NCBI RefSeq assembly: GCF_014235765.1 | Contig: NZ_JACMYH010000003.1 | Span: 124,001 to 188,000 of the forward strand | DNA: 64,000 nucleotides | Direction of reading: 5' to 3' | Origin: Pseudomonas baltica | Lineage (GTDB): Bacteria; Pseudomonadota; Gammaproteobacteria; Pseudomonadales; Pseudomonadaceae | In this document: piece after piece, positions 36,978-47,412 of the stretch | Numbering within the stretch: the stretch's first letter is position 1 | Layout of the letters: the number at the start of each line of letters is the position of its first letter | Notes under the pieces: generated by a model | What the model was told of the DNA's origin: nothing | What the model saw: only the letters and a program-made list of their open reading frames with translations | The model's database searches: none | Program-made: the position numbers and the translations under genes

Positions 36978-38420
36978 TTAACGCTGGACGGGCAGGGGTG
37001 CCTGGGCCTTTTCATCGGCTGCCGCCGGATTTGGCACCGGCCAGGCCTTGAGGTCCAGGTCGAGGTCGGCGAACTGCCGCGAATCGAACACCGGTACCTT
37101 GATCCCGGCACTGCGCTGCGCATCATAGTCGCGCAGCAGGCGCAGGCCGGTCTTGAACAGCATGGCCAAAGCGATCAGGTTGACGAAGGCCAGCAGGGTC
37201 ATGGTGATGTCGGCGAAGGCAAACACCGTTTCCAGGTTTTCGATGGCGCCCCAGAAGATCAGCAACAGCACGATCGCGCGGTACACCAGCACCGCCTTGC
37301 GGTTGTCGCCGATGAGGAAGCGCAGGCTGTTCTCGCCCAGATAATAGTTGTAGAGGATCGAGGTGAATACGAACAGCGACAAGGCGACACTGATGAACAC
37401 CCGGCCCCATTCACCCACCACGTTGGCCAGCGAGTTCTGCGTCAGAGCAATGCCATCGCCCTCGAAGCCCGGCGTGTAGAAGCCCGACAGCAGGATCACC
37501 AGTGCGGTACAGGTACAGATCACGAAAGTGTCGAGGAAGACGCTGAACGCCTGCACCACGCCCTGTGCAACCGGGTGCTCGACCTGTGCCACGGCGGCTA
37601 CGTTGGGCGCACTGCCCAGGCCCGCTTCGTTGGCGAACACACCACGTTTCACGCCCATGACGATGGCGCTGCCGAGCAGGCCGCCGAATACCGGGTCCAG
37701 GCCGAACGCGCTGCGCACGATGGTCGCCAGCATTTCCGGAACCTGATCGAACTGCAGCACGATCACATAGAGGCTGACGGCGATGTAGGCCAGGGTCTTG
37801 ACCGGCACCAGCAGGTCGGCGACCGCCGCGATTCGCTTGATACCACCGAAGAACACCAGGCCCAGCAACGCGGCCAGGCCGACGCCGGTCCAAGTGGTGG
37901 ACAGGCCGAAGGCATCGTTCAGCGAACTGGTGACCGCATGCGATTGCAAGCCGTTGAAGGCAAAGCCGAAGGTCAGCAGCAACAGCACCGCCATGACCAT
38001 CCCCAGCCAGCGCTTGCCCAGGCCGTGCTGAATGTAGAACGAAGGACCGCCGCGGTATTGGCCGTCGGGGTCGCAGCGCTTGTAGGCCTGCGCCAGGGTA
38101 CATTCGAAGAAGCTGCTGGCCATGCCCACCAGGGCGGTGACCCACATCCAGAACACCGCGCCCGGGCCACCCAGGGTCACGGCAATGCCGACGCCTGCAA
38201 TGTTACCGGCGCCGACTCGCCCGGCCAGGCTGAGCATCAGTGCCTGAAACGAGCTGAGCTGGTCTGAACTGTTGCGCAGGCTGTCGCGGAACACACTGAA
38301 CATGTGCAGGAAGTGGCGCAGTTGGACGAAGCGCGAGCGCACGGTGAAATAGCCACCGAGGCCGACGATAAGCACGATCAGGACTTTTCCCGAGAGGAAG
38401 TCGTTGATGACTTCAAGCAT
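36978..38420 (-). CDS. Alanine/glycine:cation symporter (AGCS family)
   Basis: A 480-residue symporter with about 11 membrane helices that imports small neutral amino acids with Na+ or H+. AGRVGAGNIAGVGIAVTLGGPGA (core GAGNIAGVGIAVTLGG), ANEAGLGSAPNVAA and WGRVFISVALSLFVFTSI are characteristic. The C-terminal tail (about 445-480) is soluble. Context with asparaginase and aspA suggests a role in asparagine or alanine use; the substrate is not proven. Confidence 0.92.
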   Translation of the reverse strand: MLEVINDFLSGKVLIVLIVGLGGYFTVRSRFVQLRHFLHMFSVFRDSLRNSSDQLSSFQALMLSLAGRVGAGNIAGVGIAVTLGGPGAVFWMWVTALVGMASSFFECTLAQAYKRCDPDGQYRGGPSFYIQHGLGKRWLGMVMAVLLLLTFGFAFNGLQSHAVTSSLNDAFGLSTTWTGVGLAALLGLVFFGGIKRIAAVADLLVPVKTLAYIAVSLYVIVLQFDQVPEMLATIVRSAFGLDPVFGGLLGSAIVMGVKRGVFANEAGLGSAPNVAAVAQVEHPVAQGVVQAFSVFLDTFVICTCTALVILLSGFYTPGFEGDGIALTQNSLANVVGEWGRVFISVALSLFVFTSILYNYYLGENSLRFLIGDNRKAVLVYRAIVLLLIFWGAIENLETVFAFADITMTLLAFVNLIALAMLFKTGLRLLRDYDAQRSAGIKVPVFDSRQFADLDLDLKAWPVPNPAAADEKAQAPLPVQR

Positions 38421-38550
38421 GGGGGTTACCTCGTCAAGTTCAAAAGGGCGGCACTATACCCATAGGTGTTAGGCCGCGCAGCTTTTTGGTGCATAGGACT
38501 GGGCATATTCATCTTGTGGGATGTTTGACCCAGGGCGTTACAGCGGCACA

Positions 38551-38582
38551 AAAAAAGGGCTCCGAAATTGCTCTCGGAGCCC
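38551..38582 (-). terminator. Intrinsic terminator of aspA
   Basis: GGGCTCCGA (38557-38565) pairs with TCGGAGCCC (38574-38582). On the minus strand the stem is followed by a run of T (A-run at 38550-38556 on the plus strand). Confidence 0.93.
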
Positions 38583-38633
38583 TCAAAAGGTGAGAGGTGT
38601 CTAGTCCCTCGACCTGGTGAGCGTACGGCCGGC

Positions 38634-40058
<1,425 letters not shown>

Positions 40059-40232
40059 GATAGAGATAATCTCTGTAGAGGCCCGGCAAGTGCCGGAATG
40101 CTTGCAATGCTAGGCCTGTAGCAGATTTGCGGCTAATGCTGATGCTTGCTGGGGTATGCATAATCGGCATAATGGCGCATGTGACGCGCAAGGGTGATCC
40201 GGCGTATTCCAATGACGTCGGTGTTGTCCGCC

Positions 40233-40289
40233 GACGCGGCTTGCGCCGCTGCTACAAGGGATCCCTGTAGCAGCGGCGCGAGCCGCGTC
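40233..40289. repeat. 57-bp extragenic palindrome
   Basis: A long inverted repeat runs from GACGCGGCTTGCGCCGCTGC to GCAGCGGCGCGAGCCGCGTC around the centre GGGATCCC, with one mismatch and a bulge. It lies in the 273-bp gap between aspA (-) and the LysR gene (+), which holds nothing else clear. It is of a different family from the other REPs here. Confidence 0.8.
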
Positions 40290-40331
40290 CGGCTGTTACA
40301 CGCTGCCCGAATCAACGTACCGAGAACCGAC

Positions 40332-41240
40332 ATGAACCTGGAAAGCAAATGGCTGGAAGATTTCAGCGCACTGGCGGCCACCCGCAGCTTTTCACAAGCG
40401 GCTGAACGCCGCTTCGTCACCCAGCCTGCGTTCAGCCGGCGTATCCGCAGCCTGGAAGCTGCGCTGGGCCTGACGTTGGTGAATCGATCGCGCACGCCGG
40501 TCGAGTTGACCGAGGCCGGTCAGTTGTTTCTGGTCACGGCGCGCACGGTGGTCGACCAACTGGGCGAGGTGTTGCGTCATCTGCATCACTTGGAGGGCGG
40601 GCAGGGCGAGGTCATGCAGGTGGCTGCAGCGCACTCGCTGGCATTGGGGTTCTTTCCGGGCTGGATCGCGAAACTGCGCAATGATGGCCTGCCCATCGCG
40701 ACCCGCCTGGTGGCCACCAACGTCGGCGATGCCGTGCATGCGTTGCGCGAGGGCGGCTGTGACCTGATGCTGGCGTTCTACGACCCCGATTCGGCGATGC
40801 AGATGGACCCGGAGATATTTCCGTCGCTGCACCTGGGCACCACCGAGATGCTGCCCATCTGCGCCAGCGACGCCCAGGGCCAGCCGTTGTTCGACCTGGA
40901 AGGCGAGGGCAGCATTCCACTGCTGGCTTACACCGCAGGCGCATTTCTCGGGCGCTCGGTGAACCTGCTGCTGCGTCAGCGCAGCCTGCGCTATACCACG
41001 GTGTACGAAACCGCCATGGCCGACAGCCTGAAAAGCATGGCGCTCGAAGGCCTGGGGATCGCCTGGGTGCCGCGCCTGAGCGTACGCGCCGAGCTGGCTC
41101 GCGGCGAGCTGGTGGTGTGTGGCGGGCAGCAGTGGCACGTGCCGTTGGAGATTCGCGTGTATCGCTGTGCGTTGGTGCGCAAGGCCAATGTGCGGCTGTT
41201 GTGGAAGCGGTTGGAGGGTGCGGCGGCGGGCAGCGCCTGA
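40332..41240 (+). CDS. LysR-family transcriptional regulator (HypT-like)
   Basis: A 302-residue LysR regulator. MNLESKWLEDFSALAATRSF and RRFVTQPAFSRRIRSLEAAL form the HTH (about 1-62). The effector domain includes AAAHSLALGFFPGWIAKL and LEGLGIAWVPRLSV. The layout resembles HypT/QseD-type LysR proteins, in which reactive chlorine has been reported as the signal in E. coli, but I see no proof of that role. It is divergent from aspA and could regulate it. Confidence 0.87.
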   Translation: MNLESKWLEDFSALAATRSFSQAAERRFVTQPAFSRRIRSLEAALGLTLVNRSRTPVELTEAGQLFLVTARTVVDQLGEVLRHLHHLEGGQGEVMQVAAAHSLALGFFPGWIAKLRNDGLPIATRLVATNVGDAVHALREGGCDLMLAFYDPDSAMQMDPEIFPSLHLGTTEMLPICASDAQGQPLFDLEGEGSIPLLAYTAGAFLGRSVNLLLRQRSLRYTTVYETAMADSLKSMALEGLGIAWVPRLSVRAELARGELVVCGGQQWHVPLEIRVYRCALVRKANVRLLWKRLEGAAAGSA

Positions 41241-41259
41241 CTCGATTCGGCGGTGCTGC

Positions 41260-41329
41260 CTTCGCGGCCACTGGCCGCTCCTACGCAAAGCCATCGTGTT
41301 TCGTGTAGGAGCGGCCAGTGGCCGCGAAG
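41260..41329. repeat. REP pair, TTCGCGGCC family
   Basis: Perfect 24-bp arms (41261-41284 and 41305-41328): TTCGCGGCCACTGGCCGCTC and its inverse, around a 20-base loop. It lies directly after the LysR gene and could act as its terminator. Confidence 0.88.
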
Positions 41330-41430
41330 CGTTCACCGCCGATTTCACTGACCTGAAAGTCAACAAACCCGCGCTTCGCAGCCATTTGACGGTCGGTCGA
41401 GATGGCTGCAATAAATCTTCATTCTTACGG

Positions 41431-41517
41431 TATACTGCGCGGCCTTCGGCCGGTCTGTTCCGGCCATTATTCGCATAACGAGCCACGCCGGTCTTCCTGC
41501 GTGGCTCGTTGTTTTTT
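41431..41517 (+). promoter_or_regulatory. purE leader with promoter -10 and attenuator-like terminator
   Basis: A TATACT at 41431-41436 is a good -10 (no clear -35). Downstream, CGGCCTTCGGCCG (41440-41452) and GGCCGGTCTGTTCCGGCC (41448-41465) form mutually exclusive hairpins. A perfect 12-bp stem follows, AACGAGCCACGC (41477-41488) with GCGTGGCTCGTT (41499-41510), and then T6 (41512-41517), an intrinsic terminator 38 bp before purE. Transcripts from this promoter must read through it to express purEK. Confidence 0.7.
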
Positions 41518-41554
41518 GACGCGCCTGCGGGCGCCCAAGAGAAGAGGCTCGACG

Positions 41555-42046
<492 letters not shown>

Positions 42047-42057
42047 GGTTCTTTGAC

Positions 42058-43140
42058 ATGAAGATCGGTGTAATCGGTGGCGGCCAACTGGGCCGCATGC
42101 TGGCCTTGGCCGGTACCCCCCTGGGGATGAATTTCGCGTTCCTGGACCCGGCGCCCGATGCCTGTGCCGCCCCCCTGGGCGAGCACCTGCGGGCCGACTA
42201 TGGCGACCAGGATCACCTGCGCCAGTTGGCCGACGAAGTCGACCTGGTCACCTTCGAGTTCGAAAGCGTTCCGGCCGAGACCGTGGCGTTCCTGTCGCAA
42301 TTCGTACCGGTGTATCCCAGCGCCGACGCGCTGCGCATCGCCCGTGACCGCTGGTTCGAAAAAAGCATGTTCAAGGACCTGGGCGTGCCGACGCCGACGT
42401 TCGCCGACATCCAGTCCCAGGCCGATCTCGACGCCGCGGTGGCCAGCATCGGCCTGCCCGCCGTGCTGAAAACCCGTACCCTGGGCTATGACGGCAAAGG
42501 CCAGAAGGTCCTGCGCAGCGCCACCGACGTGGCCGGGACCTTCGCCGAACTGGGCAGCGTGCCGTGCCTGCTCGAAGGCTTCGTGCCCTTTACCGGCGAA
42601 GTGTCGCTGATCGCCGTGCGCGCACGCGATGGCGAGACCCGCTTCTACCCGCTGGTGCACAACACCCACGAGGCCGGCATCCTGCGCCTGTCGGTGGCAA
42701 GCACCGCGCATCCACTGCAGGGGCTGGCCGAAGACTACGCTGGTCGTGTGCTGCAAAAGCTCGACTACGTTGGCGTACTGGCGTTCGAGTTCTTCGAAGT
42801 GGACGGTGGCTTGAAGGCCAATGAAATCGCGCCCCGCGTGCACAACTCCGGGCACTGGACCATCGAAGGCGCCGAGTGCAGCCAGTTCGAAAACCACCTG
42901 CGCGCCGTGGCCGGGCTGCCATTGGGTTCGACCGCCAAGGTCGGCGAAAGCGCCATGCTCAACTTCATCGGCGAAGTGCCGGCAGTGGCGCAGGTCGCGG
43001 CCATCGACGACTGCCATCTGCACCACTACGGCAAGGCGTTCAAGGTCGGGCGCAAGGTCGGTCATGCCACCGTGCGCTGTGCCGATCGCGCCACGTTGCA
43101 ACGCCAGATCGCCGAAGTGCAGGCCCTTATCCAGGGTTGA
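42058..43140 (+). CDS. purK: N5-carboxyaminoimidazole ribonucleotide synthase
   Basis: A 360-residue ATP-grasp enzyme making N5-CAIR from AIR, bicarbonate and ATP, feeding PurE. It begins MKIGVIGGGQLGRMLALAG, and has VLKTRTLGYDGKGQ (ATP loop), VSLIAVRARDGE and NEIAPRVHNSGHWT. Length is normal. Second gene of purEK. Confidence 0.97.
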   Translation: MKIGVIGGGQLGRMLALAGTPLGMNFAFLDPAPDACAAPLGEHLRADYGDQDHLRQLADEVDLVTFEFESVPAETVAFLSQFVPVYPSADALRIARDRWFEKSMFKDLGVPTPTFADIQSQADLDAAVASIGLPAVLKTRTLGYDGKGQKVLRSATDVAGTFAELGSVPCLLEGFVPFTGEVSLIAVRARDGETRFYPLVHNTHEAGILRLSVASTAHPLQGLAEDYAGRVLQKLDYVGVLAFEFFEVDGGLKANEIAPRVHNSGHWTIEGAECSQFENHLRAVAGLPLGSTAKVGESAMLNFIGEVPAVAQVAAIDDCHLHHYGKAFKVGRKVGHATVRCADRATLQRQIAEVQALIQG

Positions 43141-43161
43141 GGAACCATTGCCGACCATCAA

Positions 43162-43227
43162 CCCTCTGATGGCTGTACGCCAAGGCTGCTATCGCAGCTT
43201 GGCATCAAGCCTGTTCATATCAGAGGG
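43162..43227 (+). promoter_or_regulatory. Folded leader that masks the ribosome-binding site of the GlsB/YeaQ gene
   Basis: CCCTCTGAT (43162-43170) is perfectly complementary to ATCAGAGGG (43219-43227), which contains the AGAGGG Shine-Dalgarno of the gene at 43234. Enclosed is a second hairpin, GCCAAGGCTGC (43179-43189) with GCAGCTTGGC (43194-43203), of 10 bp and one bulge. The predicted RNA would hide the ribosome-binding site. Confidence 0.6.
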
Positions 43228-43233
43228 AATATC

Positions 43234-43482
43234 ATGGGAATCATCGGGACTATCTTCATCGGCTTGATCGTTGGTCTGCTGGCGCGTTTTCTGAAGCCTG
43301 GCGATGACAGCATGGGTTGGATCATGACCATTCTGCTGGGTATCGCCGGCTCCCTGGCTGCGACCTACGGTGGTCAGGCGCTGGGTATCTACCGAGCTGG
43401 CGAAGGTGCCGGCTTCCTCGGCGCGCTGGTCGGCGCGATCATCCTGCTGGTGATCTACGGCATGGTCAGCAAGAAGCGTTGA
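43234..43482 (+). CDS. GlsB/YeaQ/YmgE family small membrane protein
   Basis: An 82-residue protein with three hydrophobic segments and Gly-rich helices: MGIIGTIFIGLIVGLLARFL, SMGWIMTILLGIAGSLAATY and FLGALVGAIILLVIYGMVSK. This is the typical pattern of the transglycosylase-associated (GlsB/YeaQ/YmgE) family, which is often stress-induced; the biochemical role is unknown. The SD AGAGGG (43222-43227) precedes the ATG at 43234 and is part of a predicted stem. Confidence 0.88.
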   Translation: MGIIGTIFIGLIVGLLARFLKPGDDSMGWIMTILLGIAGSLAATYGGQALGIYRAGEGAGFLGALVGAIILLVIYGMVSKKR

Positions 43483-43622
43483 TTCAACGCGCCTGATACC
43501 TGCGGCAGCCCTGCAGGTACCTGACTGGTCGCACCGCAGCCCCCCTCGAGCTTGCCTCGGTGGGGGCTGCGTCACGTCTGGGCTGTGGTTAGAATGGCCG
43601 ACTTTCCACTCTGGGCCCTGCC

Positions 43623-44156
43623 ATGCGCCGACTTCTACTGCTCTGCTTCATGTTCGCCGCAGCCACTGCGCATGCTGAACTGCCGGAAACCGACTGGCTG
43701 CAGCTGATGCCCAAGGCCGACCAGCAGGCTTTGGAGCGGATGCCCGAAATCGACCACGACTCACCCGAGGCGCAGGGCACGTTCACCGAAAAGGGTGGCA
43801 TGAAGCAAGCCAAGGGTCTGCCGGCGGTGATGTATTCCACCAAGACCGTGGCGGCCATGAACGGCAAGGACATTCGCATCGGTGGCTACCCCGTTCCGCT
43901 GGAAAGCGATGCCAAGGGCAACAGCACGCTGTTCTTCCTGGTGCCATACCCAGGCGCGTGCATTCACGTTCCGCCGCCGCCGCCGAACCAGTTGATCCTG
44001 GTGCGCTACCCCAAGGGGCTGAAGCTGGCCGATATCTACACGCCGTTGTGGGTCACGGGCAAGGTCAAGGTGGAGAAGGTCAGCAACGACCTGGCCGATG
44101 CGGCTTATGCGCTGGATGCGCAGAAAGTGCGGGTGGTAGAGGAGTCGGATTTGTGA
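43623..44156 (+). CDS. Secreted DUF3299 family protein
   Basis: A 177-residue protein with an 18-residue signal peptide (ending ATAHA). GGYPVPLESDAKGNSTLFFL and PYPGACIHVPPPPPNQLILV identify DUF3299. Many DUF3299 proteins lie near transporter (MacB/LolE-like) genes, but none are here. Function unknown. It stands alone and is followed by a REP pair. Confidence 0.85.
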   Translation: MRRLLLLCFMFAAATAHAELPETDWLQLMPKADQQALERMPEIDHDSPEAQGTFTEKGGMKQAKGLPAVMYSTKTVAAMNGKDIRIGGYPVPLESDAKGNSTLFFLVPYPGACIHVPPPPPNQLILVRYPKGLKLADIYTPLWVTGKVKVEKVSNDLADAAYALDAQKVRVVEESDL

Positions 44157-44160
44157 TTCT

Positions 44161-44271
44161 GCAGGTCTGGCCTCTTCGCGGGTAGAAGGCTCGCCGCCCG
44201 CCCCGCTCCCACAGTGGGGCATACAGCGTCCATGTGGGAGCGGGCTCTGCCCGCGAAGAGGCCGGACCTGC
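44161..44271. repeat. REP pair, CCTCTTCGCGGG family
   Basis: Inverted arms of 22 bp with one mismatch (44161-44182 and 44250-44271), starting GCAGGTCTGGCCTCTTCGCG. It separates the convergent DUF3299 and mutarotase genes. Confidence 0.85.
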
Positions 44272-44280
44272 CTGCAAATA

Positions 44281-45183
44281 TCAAAGCTCTGAAGCTGTAA
44301 ACCTGACGCCCATGGCACAGGCCGCACCGGGTGCCAGCGTCACTACGTCATCCCAGACGTTCGCCGTCTCGATGCACAGCATGCCCTGCCAACCGTCGTC
44401 GGCCATGTCCGGCAAGGCCGTGGCGCGCTCGACCCACGGGTTCCACACCACTGCGCTGCGCGAGCCGGTGGAGGCGAGGGTCACCCGCCGTTGCCAGCCC
44501 GGGTCGACGAAACTCAGCTGCGCTGGAGTATTCAGGTAGATCCGGTCGGTTTCGCCGGCAAACCCGAGCACGCCAGCCTGCTGGCGGGGCTGCCAGCCGT
44601 CCAGGGTTTCGATGTAGGTCAGGCCGCCTAGGCACTCGACGGTGGCCTGACGCACGTCGCTCACCGCAAAGTAACTGTGCAGCGCCTGGCTCAGGCTGAC
44701 GGGATGGTCGTCCAGGTTGCGACTGTGCAAGGTGATCTCCAGCGCCTCGCCAAGTACCACGCACAGCCTGACCTCGACCTTGTGCGGCCACCCTGGCAAT
44801 TCACCGCGAGCTGCCTGCGGCACGCTCAATTCGACCTTAATGCCCGATTCGAGCTGGTCGATACCCAGCAACTCCCAGTCCAGCGTCCGCACCAGGCCGT
44901 GGGCAGGTGCCTCGTCGCTGGCGGTGCGCATGGCCTGTACCGCCTCGGGATTGCGCCCAAGGTTGCCGAACCATGGCCAACACACCGGCACGCCGGTGCG
45001 AACGGCCTTGCCCGGCTTGTAGAGGGCGGCCGGGTTGGGCCAGATCAGCGGCTGCTGACCGTGACGCTGATAGCTGATTACCTGGGCGCCCTGTTGCGCG
45101 ATCAGCAGCTCAGCCTGATCGGTGCTGATGCGCCAGCAATTGAGTTCATCGAGCTTGACCGATTCGACCTGCGGCTCAGACAT
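44281..45183 (-). CDS. D-hexose-6-phosphate mutarotase (YeaD family)
   Basis: A 300-residue aldose-1-epimerase-like protein, expected to interconvert anomers of glucose-6-phosphate. GVPVCWPWFGNL, APAHGLVRTLDWEL and LHSYFAVSDVRQATVECLGG (with the likely catalytic His) fit the YeaD subgroup, as does VVWNPWVERATALPDMADDG. No sugar genes are next to it. Confidence 0.9.
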   Translation of the reverse strand: MSEPQVESVKLDELNCWRISTDQAELLIAQQGAQVISYQRHGQQPLIWPNPAALYKPGKAVRTGVPVCWPWFGNLGRNPEAVQAMRTASDEAPAHGLVRTLDWELLGIDQLESGIKVELSVPQAARGELPGWPHKVEVRLCVVLGEALEITLHSRNLDDHPVSLSQALHSYFAVSDVRQATVECLGGLTYIETLDGWQPRQQAGVLGFAGETDRIYLNTPAQLSFVDPGWQRRVTLASTGSRSAVVWNPWVERATALPDMADDGWQGMLCIETANVWDDVVTLAPGAACAMGVRFTASEL

Positions 45184-45234
45184 GAAGAGTTCTCGCTATG
45201 GGTTCAAAAAGTCGGCTGATGCGCCGGTGGTGCA

Positions 45235-45636
45235 TCAGCGCCGCGGTGGTACCGCGCGTGTGCGGCCGCTGCCGTCGATGGCGACGAACACGAAGACGGC
45301 CTCGGTGACCTTGCGCCATTCGCTCGACAGTGGATCGTCGCTCCATACCTCGACCATCATCTGGATCGAGCTGCGGCCGATCTCCAGGGTCTGGGTATAG
45401 AAGGACAATTGCGCGCCGACGGCAACCGGGACCAGGAACGCCATGCGATCGATGGCTACCGTCGCCACCCGTCCACCGGCGACCTTGCTGGCCATGGCCG
45501 TTCCGGCCAGATCCATCTGGGCGACCAGCCAGCCGCCGAAAATATCGCCAAAGCCGTTGGTTTCGCGTGGCAGCGCGGTGATCTGCAAGGCCAGGTCGCC
45601 TTGGGGAATGGGATCTTCTTGTTCGAGTTCAATCAT
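45235..45636 (-). CDS. Acyl-CoA thioesterase (hotdog fold)
   Basis: A 133-residue single-hotdog thioesterase of the YciA type. NGFGDIFGGWLVAQMDLAGT contains the catalytic Asp, and the strand VATVAIDRMAFLVPVAVGAQ follows. It is the second such enzyme in the window and lacks the C-terminal extension of the other. ATG at 45636 is used; ribosome-binding signal is weak. Substrate unknown. Confidence 0.88.
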   Translation of the reverse strand: MIELEQEDPIPQGDLALQITALPRETNGFGDIFGGWLVAQMDLAGTAMASKVAGGRVATVAIDRMAFLVPVAVGAQLSFYTQTLEIGRSSIQMMVEVWSDDPLSSEWRKVTEAVFVFVAIDGSGRTRAVPPRR

Positions 45637-45882
45637 GCCGGGGGGGCCTCTGACCCGTGACGCTTTATTGGAGTGGCGCATTGATCGGCGCCAATGACAA
45701 AAGCCTACACGGCTTTTCTTTCAACTGGCGCACACAGGGTACCTCTGCGAAATCGGCTACAACGCTAGCTGCGTTTTCGCACAAGACCCTTTAATTAAGG
45801 CCAGTATATAGGCGCAGAACCGCCATAACGACCGTTCGCTGTCCAATTACTGCGATTGCCAATACAGGCCATGTGCTTTTTC

Positions 45883-45895
45883 TAGCAATTTGCTA
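45883..45895. promoter_or_regulatory. Operator-like palindrome before the MFS gene
   Basis: TAGCAATTTGCTA is a perfect inverted repeat (6-bp arms, one central base), 66 bp before the MFS start. The 325-bp gap 45637-45961 is AT-rich for this genome (for example TTAATTAA at about 45791) and holds no gene. A regulator cannot be named. Confidence 0.4.
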
Positions 45896-45961
45896 TCGTG
45901 CCTGCACTGCCAAACCCAAAACAGCAACAAAGCTGTGGATTTGTATATAAGAGAACATCAC

Positions 45962-47251
45962 ATGACCGCCGCGCCTTCGAGTATCGCTCCGCCTTCGCGT
46001 CCGCTGACCCGCAGTGATTACAAGACACTTTCGTTGTCCGCCCTGGGCGGTGCACTTGAGTTCTACGACTTCATCATCTTCGTGTTCTTTGCGGCGGTGG
46101 TGGGCAAGTTGTTCTTTCCTGCCGACATGCCCGAGTGGCTGCGGCTGATGCAAACCTTCGGCATCTTCGCCGCTGGCTATCTGGCGCGGCCGCTGGGCGG
46201 CATCATCATGGCGCACTTCGGTGACCTGTTGGGGCGCAAGAAGATGTTCACGTTGAGCATCTTCATGATGGCCGTGCCCACCCTGATCATGGGCCTACTG
46301 CCCACTTACGCACAGATCGGCATCTTTGCGCCCATCCTGTTGCTGTTGATGCGGGTGATCCAGGGCGCGGCCATCGGCGGCGAAGTACCCGGGGCCTGGG
46401 TGTTCGTCTCAGAGCACGTGCCGGGGCGCAACGTCGGCTATGCCTGCGGCACGCTGACCTGCGGCTTGACCACCGGGATCCTGCTGGGCTCGCTGATGGC
46501 CACTGCCATCAACAGCATCTACACCCCGGCCGAGGTTTCGGACTACGCCTGGCGTATCCCTTTCCTGATCGGCGGTGTGTTCGGCCTGGCGTCGGTGTAC
46601 CTGCGTCGCTGGCTGCATGAAACCCCGGTCTTCGCCGAACTGCAGCAGCGCAAGGCGCTGGCCGCCGAAGTGCCGCTGCGCACGGTGCTGCGCGACCATC
46701 GTGGGGCCGTGGCCATTTCCATGCTGCTGACCTGGTTGCTCTCGGCGGGGATCATTGTGGTCATCCTGATGACCCCGACCATTCTGCAGACCCTCTACGG
46801 CTTTACCCCCAAGCAGTCGCTGCAGGCCAACAGCCTGGCTATCGTGTTCCTGAGCCTGGGCTGCATCGGTTCGGGCGCGCTGGCTGACCGCTTCGGCGCC
46901 GGCAAGGTGTTCGTGGTCGGCAGCCTGGCGCTGCTGGCCACCTCCTGGACCCTGTTCCACAGCCTGCACGCGCATCCCGACTGGCTGTTTCCGCTGTATG
47001 CGGTGACTGGCCTGTGCGTGGGCGTGATCGGCGCGGTGCCCTACGTGATGGTCAAGGCGTTCCCGGCAGTGGTGCGTTTCTCCGGCCTGTCGTTCTCCTA
47101 CAACGTGGCCTATGCCATCTTCGGCGGCCTGACGCCGATGGCAGTGACCCTGCTGATGAAGTCCAATCCCATGGGGCCGGCCTATTATGTGGCGGCGATC
47201 TGTGTGATCGGCTTCTTGTGCGGGTTGTACCTGATGGCCAAGAAGCGCTGA
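45962..47251 (+). CDS. MFS transporter, metabolite:H+ symporter (MHS) type
   Basis: A 429-residue 12-helix transporter. LGGALEFYDFIIFVFF, HFGDLLGRKKMF (the loop 2-3 motif) and GGEVPGAWVFVSEHVPGRN resemble citrate, alpha-ketoglutarate and proline/betaine MHS transporters. The substrate is probably an organic acid or compatible solute; context does not help. ATG at 45962 gives a normal N-terminus. Confidence 0.9.
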   Translation: MTAAPSSIAPPSRPLTRSDYKTLSLSALGGALEFYDFIIFVFFAAVVGKLFFPADMPEWLRLMQTFGIFAAGYLARPLGGIIMAHFGDLLGRKKMFTLSIFMMAVPTLIMGLLPTYAQIGIFAPILLLLMRVIQGAAIGGEVPGAWVFVSEHVPGRNVGYACGTLTCGLTTGILLGSLMATAINSIYTPAEVSDYAWRIPFLIGGVFGLASVYLRRWLHETPVFAELQQRKALAAEVPLRTVLRDHRGAVAISMLLTWLLSAGIIVVILMTPTILQTLYGFTPKQSLQANSLAIVFLSLGCIGSGALADRFGAGKVFVVGSLALLATSWTLFHSLHAHPDWLFPLYAVTGLCVGVIGAVPYVMVKAFPAVVRFSGLSFSYNVAYAIFGGLTPMAVTLLMKSNPMGPAYYVAAICVIGFLCGLYLMAKKR

Positions 47252-47258
47252 ATCCGTT

Positions 47259-47293
47259 GGCCTCGTTCGCTGGCAGAGCCAGCGAACGAGGCC
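47259..47293 (+). terminator. Perfect 16-bp hairpin after the MFS gene
   Basis: GGCCTCGTTCGCTGGC (47259-47274), loop AGA, GCCAGCGAACGAGGCC (47278-47293). No T-run follows, so it may slow or protect RNA ends instead of terminating alone. Confidence 0.6.
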
Positions 47294-47322
47294 CGCACGG
47301 AGGATGATGGCCATTCATCCTA

Positions 47323-47341
47323 CTGTCACAATCCTTTCATA
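47323..47341 (+). promoter_or_regulatory. Pho box upstream of pstS
   Basis: CTGTCACAATCCTTTCATA matches the PhoB consensus CTGTCATANATCTGTCATA at 14 of 18 defined positions, 71 bp before pstS and in the correct orientation. Confidence 0.8.
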
Positions 47342-47412
47342 GAGTGTCCCCACGGCCCGCCAATACCGAGCGCCGAGTCAACACCCTTTTCTGGATTTGC
47401 TAGGAGCAAGGC

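Noticed and set aside
35922..38267. A 781-codon open frame opposite asparaginase and the AGCS gene
   Set aside because: Shadow of two well-supported genes; rich in His, Gln and Gly, without domains.
41518..41554. ZTP (pfl) riboswitch before purE
   Set aside because: The leader lacks the conserved ZTP core; only a GC-rich hairpin and the terminator are visible.
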